Below are positions 9,478 through 21,700 of a stretch of DNA of 64,000 nucleotides, in pieces (position 1 is the first letter of the stretch; every line of letters starts with the position of its first letter). The DNA comes from Drechmeria coniospora (taxonomy: Eukaryota > Ascomycota > Sordariomycetes > Hypocreales > Ophiocordycipitaceae): the NCBI RefSeq assembly GCF_001625195.1, contig NC_054391.1, positions 868,001 through 932,000 of the forward strand, read 5' to 3'. The notes beneath the pieces were generated by a model. The model was given only the letters and a program-made list of their open reading frames with translations, was not told the DNA's origin and searched no databases. A program made the translations under genes and the position numbers.

Positions 9478-11930
9478 ATGTCTCAATCGTCGACTCCAAG
9501 CCATCTGCCGCCAGCCCCGTCCATCTTTGGTGGCCCGGCAAGCCACGCTTCCGGTCCGATACAGATAGATCTACACGGGCAGCAGCCTCCTCCACCGGCG
9601 GCGGCCGAGGCGGCGAACGAGGCGTCGGATGCCGCGTCCATGATGGCCGAGGTCACACCGCCGTCGGCTGGCTCGTCGTCCAACACCTTCATCATGGCCA
9701 ATTCCCCGTCCAAGACTCTCCCCGTCGCGGATGGTTACCGGCCCAAGATCACGCGCACCCTCGGGCAGCGGCCAGCCTGTCTTGTCAACGCCTCGGTGAC
9801 GTACTGTGGCAGTAACCAAATCTTTGCCTTTGGTGGCTTCGACCAGTACACGGACGAGGTTTACAACCACGTCCTCCGCCTCGACCTCGCAACGCACCAG
9901 TGGAACTTGGTGGACAATTACGGCGACATTCCGGGCGTTCGGATGGGTATGCCGGCCCGATGCCTGTGATGCCCATGGGCGGCCCTGCCTTTGCTCGTGG
10001 CTGACTTGACCTACCGCAGGACACACCGCCACCCTCTATCAAGGGGACAAGCTCTTGGTCTTTGGCGGCGAGAACGAGCACCGGACCTATCTCTCGGATC
10101 TCATCATATTCGACCTCAAGACGGCGCACTGGACCCAGCCCCAGGTTTCCGGCCCCATCCCCAAGGGTCGGGCCCGGCACGCCGCCGTGCTGCACGAGGA
10201 CAAGCTCTTCATCATCGGAGGCATCACGGGCCAGAACAACTACGTGCTGGACGACATATGCTACCTGGACCTGCGCACCTTTACGTGGTCCAAGGCTTGG
10301 CGCTTCGTCGGTCGCTTCGACCACTCGGTGTACATCTGGGGCGACCGCGTCTGGGTCTTTGGCGGGCTCAGCGAGGACATGGACAAGGTCAGCGACCTCT
10401 GGTGGCTGGATCTGAAGGGGAGCCCCGAGTTCGACTCGCGCCCGCACTTTGGCGTCTTCGACCGCCACTCGGCCACCGGCAGGGCATGCGGTTCCCCCCG
10501 TCCTCCCTACAGCATGGCTCCTCCCGCCGTCGTCGGCGCCTCCGGCTACGCGGCCAATTCGCGAACGGCCCAGGTGAACCCGCCTTCCTTCCAGCTCAAG
10601 ACGTACGCGCCCACGGCCCCCGGCTCCATCTCGTCGTTGAAGTTCATGTCCGGGCCCAGCATCCCATCCCAAGGCTCGGGCACGCACTACCACGCGTACT
10701 CCTCGGGCACCTTGCTCGACTTCTTGACCCCCGCCGCGACCATCACGCCGCGGGAGTGCTCCCTCTCGGCCCTCGATCTGGGCATGCTTCGCTGGCAGAA
10801 GCTCGCCGAGGGTCGCGAGATCTTCAAGTCGGGCTACAGGTGGCACTACTGCACCATGAACGAGGAGGGCACCAAGGCTTGGCTGCTCGGCTGTCCCACC
10901 GACCCGGCCGCGACCGACCTGGGGCCCAACGGATACGAGGAGTACCTCAGGTAAGACGCAAACCCTCATGGACGTCGATTCGAAGCTCACGAGTGTTCGC
11001 AGCGACATCATGGAAATTGACCTCCGTCGCTACGGCTTTCTCGGCAACAACATGACGACGGAGCCGCGGACCGAGTCCCGACCCTCGGCCACGACCCGAC
11101 CGACGGAATCTCCGTCCAAGGGTCTCGGCGCCGACCTCGCCAAGCTCTTCGATCTACCACCGGAATCCGGGAGCGGAACGGATTTTGTCGTCACCGCCTT
11201 GGCCGAGGGCTGCGACGAGGAGGACGTCCTCAGCTCCGGCTTGATTCGGGCCGACGACGTTGCTGGGGGCGAAAGCTGGCTCGCCGCCGACGCGCCCACG
11301 TCGCAGCCCATCCACGTGCACAAGCTCATCCTGCAGGCACGGTGGCCGCACTTCTCGCGCCTGTACAACGCCCAGATGGCCGAGTTCCACACGAAAAAGA
11401 TGCACATTCCCGAGCCTTACACCGTCGTCCGGGCCTTTCTCCTCTACCTCTACACCGACAGCATTCGGGGAACCGTCGAACCCGACAGCGACGCGACCAC
11501 GAGCCTGTCGGACGTGGCCGGCCTCCTGGTCATGTCCAACATCTACAACATTCCCCATCTCCGACTTTTGTGCGTCAACCGGTTGGCCAAGGAGCTCGAC
11601 GTCGAGCACGCGTGCGTCATATGGTACTGCGCTGGCCTTGCTGGCGAGGAATGGCTTCGCAAGCGCGCCGCGACGTTTTGCATGACGCACTGGGGTCGCA
11701 TCGTCCGCTCGCGGGGGTTCCTCCGCCTCCCGCGCAACGCCCTCGTTGACCTGTCGCAGGAGGTCGACATGGAAGGACGCGTCATTGCCGGCGAGGAGCT
11801 TGAATGGGGCAGCTCGTCGGGCCGGTACGGCGACACGGTGCACAGCACGAGGAAGGCGAGTATTAGCAGCAACCAGACGCAGGTGCTGGATTCCGAGGCC
11901 GATGACGATGAGGGGATGGAGCTGAGCTGA
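9478..11930 (+). CDS. Kelch-repeat plus BTB protein, Ral2/LZTR1-like
   Basis: Three exons (9478-9946, 10020-10950, 11003-11930; introns 73 and 52 bp) encode 775 aa. After a low-complexity Ser/Pro/Ala start, kelch blades follow from about residue 95 to 330 (FAFGGFDQYTDEVYNHVLRLD, LLVFGGENEH, LFIIGGITGQNNYVLDD, VWVFGGLSEDMDKVSDLWWLD). The C-terminal half holds a BTB/POZ-like region (HVHKLILQARWPHF, then LLYLYTDSI and the following helices). Kelch followed by BTB is the architecture of animal LZTR1 and of fission-yeast Ral2, which acts upstream of Ras1; the Ras-pathway role is inferred from that architecture. The ATG at 9478 is the first true ATG of the frame. The protein ends in an acidic tail. 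Other fungal kelch-BTB proteins are the main alternative. Confidence 0.82.
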
Positions 11931-13441
11931 GCCGGCTGGGCCCCGATGACAAGATGAATGACGAAGTACACGCATACATGAAGCCATCTACGGCGAAGCC
12001 TGGAGCATGGTCGGCCGTCTTGCCACGCCTCATGGGCCGGTTGCATTCACGATTTTGCTTGCTACATCTTCCGCCAGCCAGCTGCTCCTCGCTCCCTTTG
12101 TGCAAGAGTCATGCGATATACATGGAGCCTACGCTGTGCTGACAGAGAGGCCAGCATCGAGGACAAGTCTCTCGCGTAGGCTTTGTGGACATGGGAAGGT
12201 ACATGTCGGTTAAGACTTGCTGATGAGGCCTGGTGAAGCACCGAGCAATGCTGCGGGTTGCACGTAGAAGCAGGATGGGAGACCAAAAGTAGATGGAGAG
12301 AGCCGGTGACGGCATCCAGTCTATAAAACCAAAGCTAGAAAAGTGTAGCCTTCCTTTTTCTATGGCCATGAACTTTTGACGGAAAAGACCAAAGTGACAA
12401 AGATTTTTTTTACTCCTGCAAGTTCAGGTCCGGATCAACAACGCATCAAGGAGCGATGGCCTGAAATTAGCAGGGTGCCCATGCGTCGGAAATCCAGCCA
12501 AGCAGCAGTCGCGCAAAAGAAAAAAACGAAGAGAGAAAGAAGGCAGGCCAGCGACAGATTCTCAAAAAAAATCACGCAAGTCCAATGTATCCGGGAACAC
12601 GACAAGGTGTCCCTATGCCACTTCGTAAACCCATGCAATCAAGCAGCAACAAATCAAGCCGCAACAAAACAAATGTCGGAACGAGGGGTACAACTCGGCG
12701 TTGGAATTGACCCATCGTCCATCCCCACGGCCAGAACGCAGCGCCGACGTGCTCGAAACCGGACGGCGGCCGCTCCTCGCCGGACCGAGGGGAGGGTTCC
12801 GACGCACCAAGAAATGCAGTCCATACGTATGTACACCTGCACCGCAAACGGTATAAGCCGGCGAGCTTCCCCGCCATCGTGAGCGGGGATGCGGGGGGCG
12901 CCATCGATGGCTTCGTGCTTCGGCGTGCGTGCCGAGGCAGTCCCTTTGAGTCGCCGGGGAACTGTTTCGTCGACGCGGTGGCGGTAGGCAGTGGCGGTAG
13001 GTTCGATGGCGACCGACACCACGGGCTTCGCGTGACAGTCGCGACACGACGTCGGCCCAGCGTCGATGACGTTCTCGTTCTCGAGGGGAAAGGTCGAAGA
13101 AATAACGCCGCCGCAATGGGCCACGGGCGTGGCGGAGGGCACCGATGGAATGGAAAGAAAGGAGTTGAGTGGGGGGGGATGATGGGGGGCACCGATCGAA
13201 ACGGTGCATCGCCGCTCGGATGAAAGCGAGGACCTTTCCAGAACGGCGAAAAACGTAGGATGCATCTTCGGGTTGGCTCGAGCCATGGGCCCCGCCGCCG
13301 TGCGATGCATCGCGTCCGAGGCGAGTGACTCATCGTCGCTAGCGCCGTCGGTTGCCCTGGGCCTCGAGGAGGGAGGGTTGGGCTGGTTCGGGGGCGGCGT
13401 CGGGGCGGTTGCCGGATGAATCATGCCATCGACTCGGCCGC
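11931..13441. other. Convergent intergenic region, no gene seen
   Basis: Lies between the ends of the Ral2-like gene (+) and the Sfp1-like gene (-) and should contain both 3' untranslated regions and terminators. Minus-strand frames of 200-290 codons at 12572-13538 are Pro/Arg/Ser-rich, overlap one another in different phases, and show no domain. They look like chance open frames in GC-rich DNA. Confidence 0.55.
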
Positions 13442-16400
13442 CTATTGCTGCATCGCCTGGTCCTCGGTCGCGATGCCCTGGGTTCCGGGCAGCGTCAGGC
13501 CGGCGGCGAGCGCCTGAAGCTTGAATTCCGGGTTGCAAGGCAGCGAGTGCGATTTGTGCTGGGCTCCGTTAGCTCGGACGGCACGGCGACTCGGGGCGGG
13601 CACGTACGTATTTGAGACCGTTGAGGTTCTTGTACCGCTTGGAGCAGGTCTCGCAGTGAAAGGGCTTCTCCTTCTCCATGCCGAGGGTGCCGGGGTAGGG
13701 CGCGCTCGTCTCCGGGTTGACGATGGAAAAGGTTCCGTCGCCGTTCTCGTGCAGCTGCTGCGTCTGGTGGCCGTGGCCCTTGTGGTACCTGTCGTCGGTC
13801 AGCGGCGGAAGGAGAAGGCGGGCTCGGCTCGGGCGGGGGGTCGGGGCGCGTACTTGAGGCCGTTCTGGTTCTTGTACGCCTTCTCGCAGCCGATGACGGG
13901 GCACTTGAAGGGCTTGTGCTCCTCGGGCATCATCATGGTCTGCAGGCGCTGGAGGAGCACCTTGTTCGTCTCGGGGTCGGCGAACTGGCCCTGCTGGAGG
14001 CCGAGCGTGGCCAGCTGCTGCTGGATGGTGCGGTTCCCGGGGGGGAAGGCGCCGTTGGGGCTGAAGAGGTGCTTGCCGGGGTCGTTGATGCAAAAGTTGG
14101 ACTCGGCGTTGGCGTTGGCGTAGTGGCCGTCGGCCATGTCGGGGTTGGCGCCGCCCATGGGCATCTCGGGAAAGTCGTCGTCCATGGGGTCCATGCGCAG
14201 GGCGGCGGCGGCGGCGGCGGGCTGGTGGCCCTGCAGCGGCAGCTGGTGCTGCGTCGTGGTGGCGAGCGTCGGCGTGTTGACGGACGAGACGGTCGGGTTG
14301 TTCTGCAGGCCGAAGCTCGCGGCGGCGGGCGTCGGCGGCTGCGAGGTGCGGAGGCCCTGGGTGAGGCCCGAGGTGTTCATGCTGAGGCGGGGGCGCGGCT
14401 GCTGGCCGAACATCTGCCTCGGCTGGGGCATGCGGCCCTGGCTCCTGTCGTCGAGCTCCATGCCGCCGACGGCGTCGTCGAGCTCCATGTCGGCGACGGC
14501 GTCCATGTCGTCGTGGGTGGCGTGGGCGAGGGCCGGATTCATCTGACCGGCGGCGGCGGAGGCGGTGACGCCGGGCATCTGGAAGGCCGAGGCGGCGGCG
14601 TGCTGCTGGCCCGGCGTCGGCGTCGTCCTCGAGGTCGGCATGGCGGGCGAGCCCTGGACGCCGACCTGGTTGAAGTGGGAGAAGGCGTTGTGGCGGGTCG
14701 AGTTGGGGCTCGCCTGGGTGTGCGCCTCCTCGTAGTGCTGCAGCAGGTCGTGGAGGTTGGGCAGGATCTTGCCGCAGCAGGTGAAGTCTCGCATGAAGTT
14801 GGCCTCGAGCTTGGGTAGGTACGACGAGGAATGGAACGAGGATGACTGCGGGTTGCCAAAGGGCGAGGGGGAGATGCCGTGCATGATGATGCTGGGACGA
14901 AGCAGAGTCAGCAGGGGAGGCACACGGGAGGCACACGGTCGACGGTGGGGGAGGGGGGGGGAGGGGGACGGCGCGGCGCGGACGCTCGCGGTCATGGCGG
15001 TCGGCGTAGAGAGGCAGGGCGAAGACTGTCCTCGGAGGGGTTCGTGATGGCCAGACCGCCGCGTTCGGGCGGAGGGTGAGGGGAGGAGCGTAGTGGAGGG
15101 TGAGGGGGGGAGCGCGGTTGAGGGTGAGGGGAAGGAGCGCGGTGGAGGGTGAGGGGAGGAGCGTGGTGGAGGGTCGGTGGGCAGGGCGGTGAGGCGAGAG
15201 GCGATGGGAGAGGCGATGGGGGTGTTGGCACGCTCTCGGCGAGGCGAGAGGATGGGAGTGACGGCACGCTCTCGGCGAGGCGAGAGGCGATGGGAGTGAC
15301 GGCACGCTCGCGGCGAGGCCGGACGGAGGCGAAGGGCAGACGAGTGAAGGCAAGGCTGGCGAGGCGAGGCGAGCAAAGGCCAGGCAAGAGAGGGGAGTGG
15401 CGAGAGAGGAGTGGCGAGAGAGGAGTGGCGAGAGGGGAGTGGCGAGGGGGGAGTGACGAGGGGGGAGACAAGAGAGGGAAGGCTCGAGAGGGCAGTGACG
15501 ATAGGGGAGGCGAGAGAGGGCAGGCAAGAGAGGGGACGGACGAGAGGGGAGGGGTTCGTTGAGTGCAAGGTGGGAGCAAGGCCATCACGACGACGACAGA
15601 ATCAAAAAGGGTGCTCGGGCGCTCGGGAAACGTACTCATCTCGGACGAAGCTGCCAAATGACATGCCTCCCCAGCTCATGCCGCCCATGAGACTGCCGGC
15701 GAGGGACTCTCGTCGGTTTCGGTTCACGCTGTCGCGGCGCTGGTTGTTGACGGAGATGGGCTTGGGCCCGGCGCTCACAAAGGAGCCCTGGCGGCTGCGG
15801 CCCATGGCGTGGGCGTCAAAGGCGCCGGCCGTCATGTCGACGTTGTCGCCGTCGGCGAGGTCGTGGTCGGACAAGGCGAACGGGTTGCCGCCGCCGTGGT
15901 GCGCCGTCGTCGGGGGCAGGTCGGCGAGGGGGGCGGAGGCGAAGGCGGTGTCGAGGGCGGCGACGGTGCTGCTCGCGCCGAGGCCTTTGGATCGTCGAGG
16001 AAGGAAAAGGTCGGGCGGCGTGGCGGGTTGGGGAGAGGGCGACTGCGTCACGGCCGAGTGGACGAGGGACGCGGGCGATTCGGCATGCGCGGCGGGGGTA
16101 GGGGCCGAGGCGAACGACGAGGTGAGCGACGAGGCGAGCGACGAGGCGAGCGGCGGTGCAGAGGCAAGTGCCGTGGCGGACGCTCGTGCTGGCGAGCAGG
16201 TCGGTGTGGGAGTGGGCGTCGGGGTTGGCGATGGAGGATGAGTCGTCGTCGTCGTCGTCGTCGTCGGTGTCGATGCTGGCGTCGGTGTTGGTGATGGTGG
16301 TGTTGGTGTTGGTGCAGGTGCAGGTGCAGGTGCGGCGGCTGGGGCGAATGCGACGGCAAAGGTGGGTGCCGTCGTGGCCGTCGACCTCGTCCTCGCACTC

Positions 16401-16795
16401 CTGCGTCCAAGCGTCGAAGGGGCGGAGAAGCAGGCAGCGACGTCGCTGTTCCAGGCGGCGGGGGGAGGGGCGGGCCCGGCGCTGGCGCTGGCGTTGGCGC
16501 TGGCACTGACACTGACACTGGCACTGGCGGCACCGGCACTGGCCCTGGCATTGGCACTGGCCCTGGCATTGGCACTGGCACTGGCCCTGGCACCGGCGCT
16601 GGCACTGGCTCTGGCACTGGCCCCGACGCTGCCACTGGCCCCGACGCTGCTGCCACGGGCGCTGACGGCCGCTGCGCTTAGCCCGCGGCGGGCGCTGGGG
16701 CCGGTGGCGGTGTCAATGTCGTCGGGGTCCCACCTCTGGTGGTCGTCACCGTCAGCGCCGGGCTGGTGAAACCAGCTGGAGAGCGGGTTCCGCAT
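13442..16795 (-). CDS. SFP1: Sfp1-type C2H2 zinc-finger transcriptional regulator
   Basis: Likely orthologue of yeast Sfp1, a nutrient-responsive activator of ribosome-biogenesis genes (role from the family). Four exons are read: 15636-16795, 13854-14891, 13608-13788 and 13442-13558, giving 831 aa from the ATG at 16795. Finger-like segments are [20 protein letters not shown] in exon 2, then a split pair: [21 protein letters not shown] across intron 2 and [19 protein letters not shown] across intron 3. Each finger is restored only by splicing (65 and 49 bp). Intron 1 (14892-15635, 744 bp) is very long and GA-repeat-rich; joining at FVRDD-IIMHG fits the family. The N-terminal 150 residues are Ala/Ser-, Pro- and Thr-rich from microsatellite-like DNA. 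The start is uncertain: the frame stays open without an ATG up to 16975, so an upstream exon may exist. Confidence 0.85.
15060..15560. repeat. Purine-rich repeat tract inside SFP1 intron 1
   Basis: On the + strand this is dominated by GA-rich units (GGTGAGGGGAGGAGCG near 15075-15170, GGCGAGAGG and GAGAGGGGAGTGGCGA near 15240-15480). On the gene strand it is a Ser/Pro/Leu-coding pyrimidine tract. Frames on both strands stay open across it, but splicing of the flanking exons removes it. Confidence 0.75.
16478..16640. repeat. GGCACTGGC-type coding microsatellite in SFP1 exon 1
   Basis: Degenerate 6/12-bp units of the GGCACTGGCACT type. They are read on the minus strand as an Ala/Ser/Asn/Arg-rich run at about residues 55-105 of the Sfp1-like protein. 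The tract is within the coding frame, so unit gain or loss in sixes would keep the frame. Confidence 0.85.
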
Positions 16796-18566
16796 GCTAG
16801 CGATGGGTGTGGCGGTCGAGGTGCCGTCGACGGGTGAGTCGTCGAGTCGAGGTGAAACGGCTCGGGCCCTCGTCGTCGTCGACCGACTCTCGGCCGCTCG
16901 CCTCGCTGCTTGGCCGCTTCGGCTGCTGCTTGGCCGCCTCGTCCCTGGCGCATGGACGGACGGACGGAGCGGATATTAGGGAGGGGGGGAGGGGGTGGGT
17001 GTCGGCGGACGGATGGTCGGGTGCTCGTTGGTTGGTCGGTCGGCGTGGGCGATGGATGGATGGATCGAGTCGACTGGAGCCGACGAACCGTCGGTCGGCC
17101 TGACGGTGACTGGCTGGAGGCAGAGGATGAGCGGCGATGGAAAGGAGAGGACGACGACGACGGCGAGGGGCGGTGGAAGGCGGCCTTTTCTTGGTCGAAG
17201 GCGGCCTTTTCTTGGAGCATGGCTCGGTGAGCGTCGAGGACACGCAGGCTCGCTCGCTCGCCTAGGAGGCACGTGTCGACGGCGACGGGATGCTGCAGCA
17301 GTGAATCTACTTGGCTTTTGCAAGCCCAGGACTAGCCAGCCAATTCACGCCTGCCTGTTGACGTTCGGCCGGCCACCAAGGTGCCGCTTGGGCGGCGAGG
17401 AGAGGTCACAGGGCCTCGGCCAAAGGCACCAGGAACGTGGTACCTGTACATGCCGGCGGCGCCGCGGGTGGTGCGCCGTGCATGTACCTGTACGTGGTCG
17501 TGGGCAGGACCCTGCACGGTCCATGAACATGTATTGTTGCAAGTGCAGCAAGTAAGTACATGTACTTGCTGCAAGTGCGGTCGTCGGGGCCGCGAACCAG
17601 TCAACAGGGTCGGCAGATGGGCGTGCGACCTGGTCGGGCAGGGCCTCGGGGACCCCTGGATTCATCGTTCAGCACCAATCAACGGGGGTTGCTCGCCCAC
17701 AGATGGGTACCAACCTCATTCAAGCAAGCACCGCAAGTACAAGTACTTGCCCGTTGCAGGCGTAAGTACGGAGTACTTACGCTACCGATTTACTGTACCG
17801 ATTTTCCTGTAATACTCTGTAGATGCAAGTAGTGAATTATTACCTGGCAGTCTGTACTAGCTGCACAGTACTGTATTTCTTGCTGTTCTCTGCACGTGTA
17901 GATGTACTCAAGTAAGTACTATAGTTGTACTTGCAAGTATACAACGTACTGTACTTGCTCGCATGTACAGTGACTTCCTGGCTCGTAGGCGTCCTCGTCC
18001 TTGTGCGGCACATGGCAGGCGTCCCGAGCGAGGTCGGTGGAATAGGCGCCGTCGATGCATCACGAGCCGAACGATGCAAAGTCTCGTGCGCGAGCCATGT
18101 ACCCGCCGTGTACCTTTGCTCCGCACATGCGCAGGCATTGCGCGACGAGTCCCGCCGCAGGTACAAGCACGGTACACCTAGGTGCACTTCTGCGGGGGTA
18201 TCCAGGCAGGCATAAGCGCAACTAATACATGCAAGTACAGTACACCTGCAAGTACACCCGCAAGTACACCCGCAACTACTTGTGCACCTACTTGCACAAC
18301 TACGTGACGGCAGTGCAAGCGCGACACTCGTATGTCATGATCGGGGCTCGCGCCAACCGCTCGTCTGCTGTGGACTCGTCGCTCCAAGTCCCAGGCGCCT
18401 AGTGCCAGGAGATGGGGTGGGTCGGCGAGTCAGGGGGGGTGGCGAGTCTCGAGTCAACGAGGCACCAGTTCCCCCGAATTTGGTCGCATAAAGGGGTGAC
18501 AATATCGCCAAGGCCCTCGTTAAAGCGCGCATACTCGATTCGTCGTCGGCGCCGAGCACCAAGGAC

Positions 18567-18726
18567 GAATGGACGAATGAGGGAATGAGGGAATGAGGGA
18601 GTGAGTGAGCGAGTGAGCGAGTGAGTAAGTGAGTGAGTGAGTGAGTGAGTGAGTGAGTGAGTGTGTGAGTGAGTGAGTGAGTGAGTGAGTGAATGAATGA
18701 ATGAATGAATGAATGAGTGAGTGAAT
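18567..18726. repeat. (GTGA)n / (GAAT)n tetranucleotide array
   Basis: About 150 bp of GTGA units with GGAATGA-type units on the left and six or so GAAT units on the right. On the minus strand it reads as repeated Leu-Thr-His-Ser, an artefact of the repeat. Confidence 0.92.
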
Positions 18727-21700
18727 GGTCGGATCCCCCGCCGACGGGGCCTCTAGGCCACCGAGGGTGGCCACTTGTTGGGTTCCCCATATTACTTGCC
18801 GGTCTTGAGTACAGAGCATTACTTGAGTACTACAGTACAGTGCTTGCAGTATTTCAGTACAAGTACGGCGCAGCCAAGTGGTGCCTAGTACGGAGTACCC
18901 CTACCTACGGTACAGCACAGTACTTGAAGTGTTTCAGCACAACACGGCGCTACCAAGTACGGAGCACAAGTGCCGAGTACCTGTATTGTTGCCTGCAGCG
19001 TTACCTTGTTAGGCCTGTTGGCCGGCGGAGGATGGAGGCAGTTGGTCGCGTGCTGCACTGCGCATGCACGGAGCACTTGGCCCTACAATGGGCGCAGGTG
19101 CCAGTAATTACCCGCCCATGTGCGAGCACCACGCAGTAATACGGAGTACTGTCGGTAAGCGACTGAGGGATGGAGCATTCAAGTATTAATACTGCACAAC
19201 CACATGCGGTGTAGGTGTACAAGTAGTAACTACAGAAAAGGCACCGACAAGTACCCAAATCACCGAAAGGTAGGGAGCAAGCGTTGGTGGTATTACCAGG
19301 CACCTAGTACTAGGTAATTAATTACCTTGTAGGCACTGTAGGTACGTACTAGGCACCGAGTTAGTACCTAGTACTAGACCTACTAGGTACCAAGGTGCTG
19401 AACAACGACCAGGTACCGTATTAGGCACTACGCAGTTGTAGGTGCAAGTGTCAAGACACGCAGAGTGGTTCTCGGTCCTGTATCCGTCCATGGCGGGGTA
19501 CATGTTCCAAGCGCTGGAGCCAGCGTCGAGGTCATGTTCTTGCCATGCCAGTGTCTACTCCGTGTGGGCGTGCGTGCTGGTGCATGCAGATGGCCGGGAC
19601 CGATCTACGGCACGGTTGGTGGTGGATACGGATCACCAGCATGGCGTGCTAGTACAGTACCTAGCACTAATGCCAAGTATCGTAGGTGCTTACAGCTACA
19701 GTATGGGCACCAACGTGCGGCAGCGGTAGTGGCCAGTACGGCTCTGCTGATGGATGCACCGCCGTGGCAAGTGCTCGCAAGCACCCGTCATGATGGTGGT
19801 ACGCAGGGCATGCATACTGGCCACTCCAAGCAACGACGAGCCAGAAGCATAGCAAGTGCCAGGATGTAGGTGGCCATTAGCTGATGCTTGCAGGTAGCCA
19901 TCACTCGTATAGGTAAGCACTTGCTACACGGAGTAACGCATCCCAAGTTGGTGCCCAATGTCAAGCTGGTGCCCAATGTCAATGCACCTATGATGGGTAC
20001 ATGAACATGTACCGCTCAGTAGTTGCACGTACAACTGCGGCAAGTACACTTGCTCGTGTCCTTGTGCTTGGGCGTGCAACACGGTGGTCGGTGTACATGT
20101 ACGGGTACTCGCAGTACTTGGGTGTAGGTGCGGAGTGCCCTGTTTGCATCTGTACGGAGTACCCACGGAGTAATTAATTGGTAGTAATGGTCCTTTGTGC
20201 TTGCATGGCATCACTAGGTACTTACGGAGTACGGAGTAGGAACTGCTGCACTTGTCCAAGTACTCCTACTCGCCGTACCGTCCACAACACACGCAGCACA
20301 CTTGGCAAGTACATGCAAACCTACTGCGCAGGTGCTTGTGCAGTATCGGTTTCCCATACGCTTGTGATTTCACGCCTTCTGGCAAAGCAAGTACATGCCC
20401 TTGTACCTGCGAGCACATTTCATTAGTAGATCATATTCAAGTGCAGGTAGGCAACGCATTTATTACTGTACAACTGCAAGTGGGTGTATGTGGGTACTGT
20501 ACAACGTGCTGTACTTGCCGCATGTACAGCCGCACGTACCTTGCAGTCACGCCGTACCTGGAACCATTCACGGGCCTATTATGATGTAATGGGAACCGGA
20601 CGGATCGGGGGCCATCTGGCGACACGGCCATGCGCGGTTCGCATCCTCGTAATCCCAAGCCCGTTTACGTACTTGCTACTCCACAAGTAACGAGTACTCC
20701 GTACATGCACACCTACTTGCTTATTTATACTCGGCCGTTCTAGGGCCCCTCTTCCCCTGCGGGACGACCTCTGTCGCACTGGGTACCTAGTAACAATGCG
20801 AGGTACCACATCCAGTACAAAGGCGCCGCAAGTACAGGTGCATGTACTTGTGCTCCATGCGGAGTGCAGGTGTGTGCTCGCGCAGAGTACTGTACGCCCA
20901 CAGCGAGTGCGGCAGCACATGCATGCTTCAGCGCACTCAATGTGTCGAGTAGCAGGCGGTTAGTCCGCCAAGAACAACCAGCGAGTCCGGTCGACCTCGC
21001 GCGGTCCATCCTGCGACGTGATGCTTGCCCGGCTCGGTGGGATGCGGCAAGGGGAACGAACACAAGCGACGGAGTGGCCGCGGGCGTACTGTGCTCGGCA
21101 GCAAGTGCTTGCACCGACGTGTGCGTGAAATGCCACCGCCGCCGTTGCAGGCGCCGAGCGCAGCCTCCTGGACGATCCATACCAGGCGGCCGCTAAGCCT
21201 GGGTCCGGCGGGTACGGCGCCCTGATGGAAGAAACGGAGCACCTTCCAGAGATTCGACGACAGGGGCCGGCGACGCTAGACCCTGACACCTGCTGACGGG
21301 TGGATTTCCATCTCGTAAACGGGCCAGCGGTACGGAGTACTTGGGCCATGGTACGGACACTGACGGATTCGTAACAATTGCGAGTGCTTCACGTGCACAA
21401 AGGGCGTGTACAGTACAGTACTGCACACGTACGGAGTAGGCCGTTGGTGGCGTGCATGTACGACGAAGCGTACCGTGCTCTGTACTTGCTGTGCAGTGCG
21501 GGACTGTGCTGTGCTGGACGAGAGTACTTACCAACTTGGTTGCACTTGTACTTGCTTACAGTGCAGTCAGTGCTCCGTACTCGTACCTGCAAGCACGAGG
21601 AATCACAGTACTTGGACCTACCGTACAGTACTGACTTGTACGGAGTACTCTGGACGTACTTGCACTTGCAATACATCAAGTACGACAAGTGCGCCGTACG

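Noticed and set aside
9785..11011. 408-codon minus-strand ORF across the Ral2-like gene
   Set aside because: Antisense of kelch exons and overlapping an intron of the sense gene; no recognisable motif.
12572..13538. Overlapping minus-strand frames of 200-290 codons downstream of SFP1
   Set aside because: They overlap in three phases, are Pro/Arg-rich, lack domains, and sit where a 3' untranslated region is expected.
13799..15568. Reading the second SFP1 exon as a 589-codon ORF starting inside the intron
   Set aside because: Its first 220 residues are a Pro/Ser/Leu low-complexity translation of the GA-repeat intron; splicing to 15636 restores FVRDDIIMHG in frame.
18520..18819. Leu-Thr-His-Ser repeat 'protein' on the minus strand
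   Set aside because: Translation of the GTGA tetranucleotide array, not a gene.
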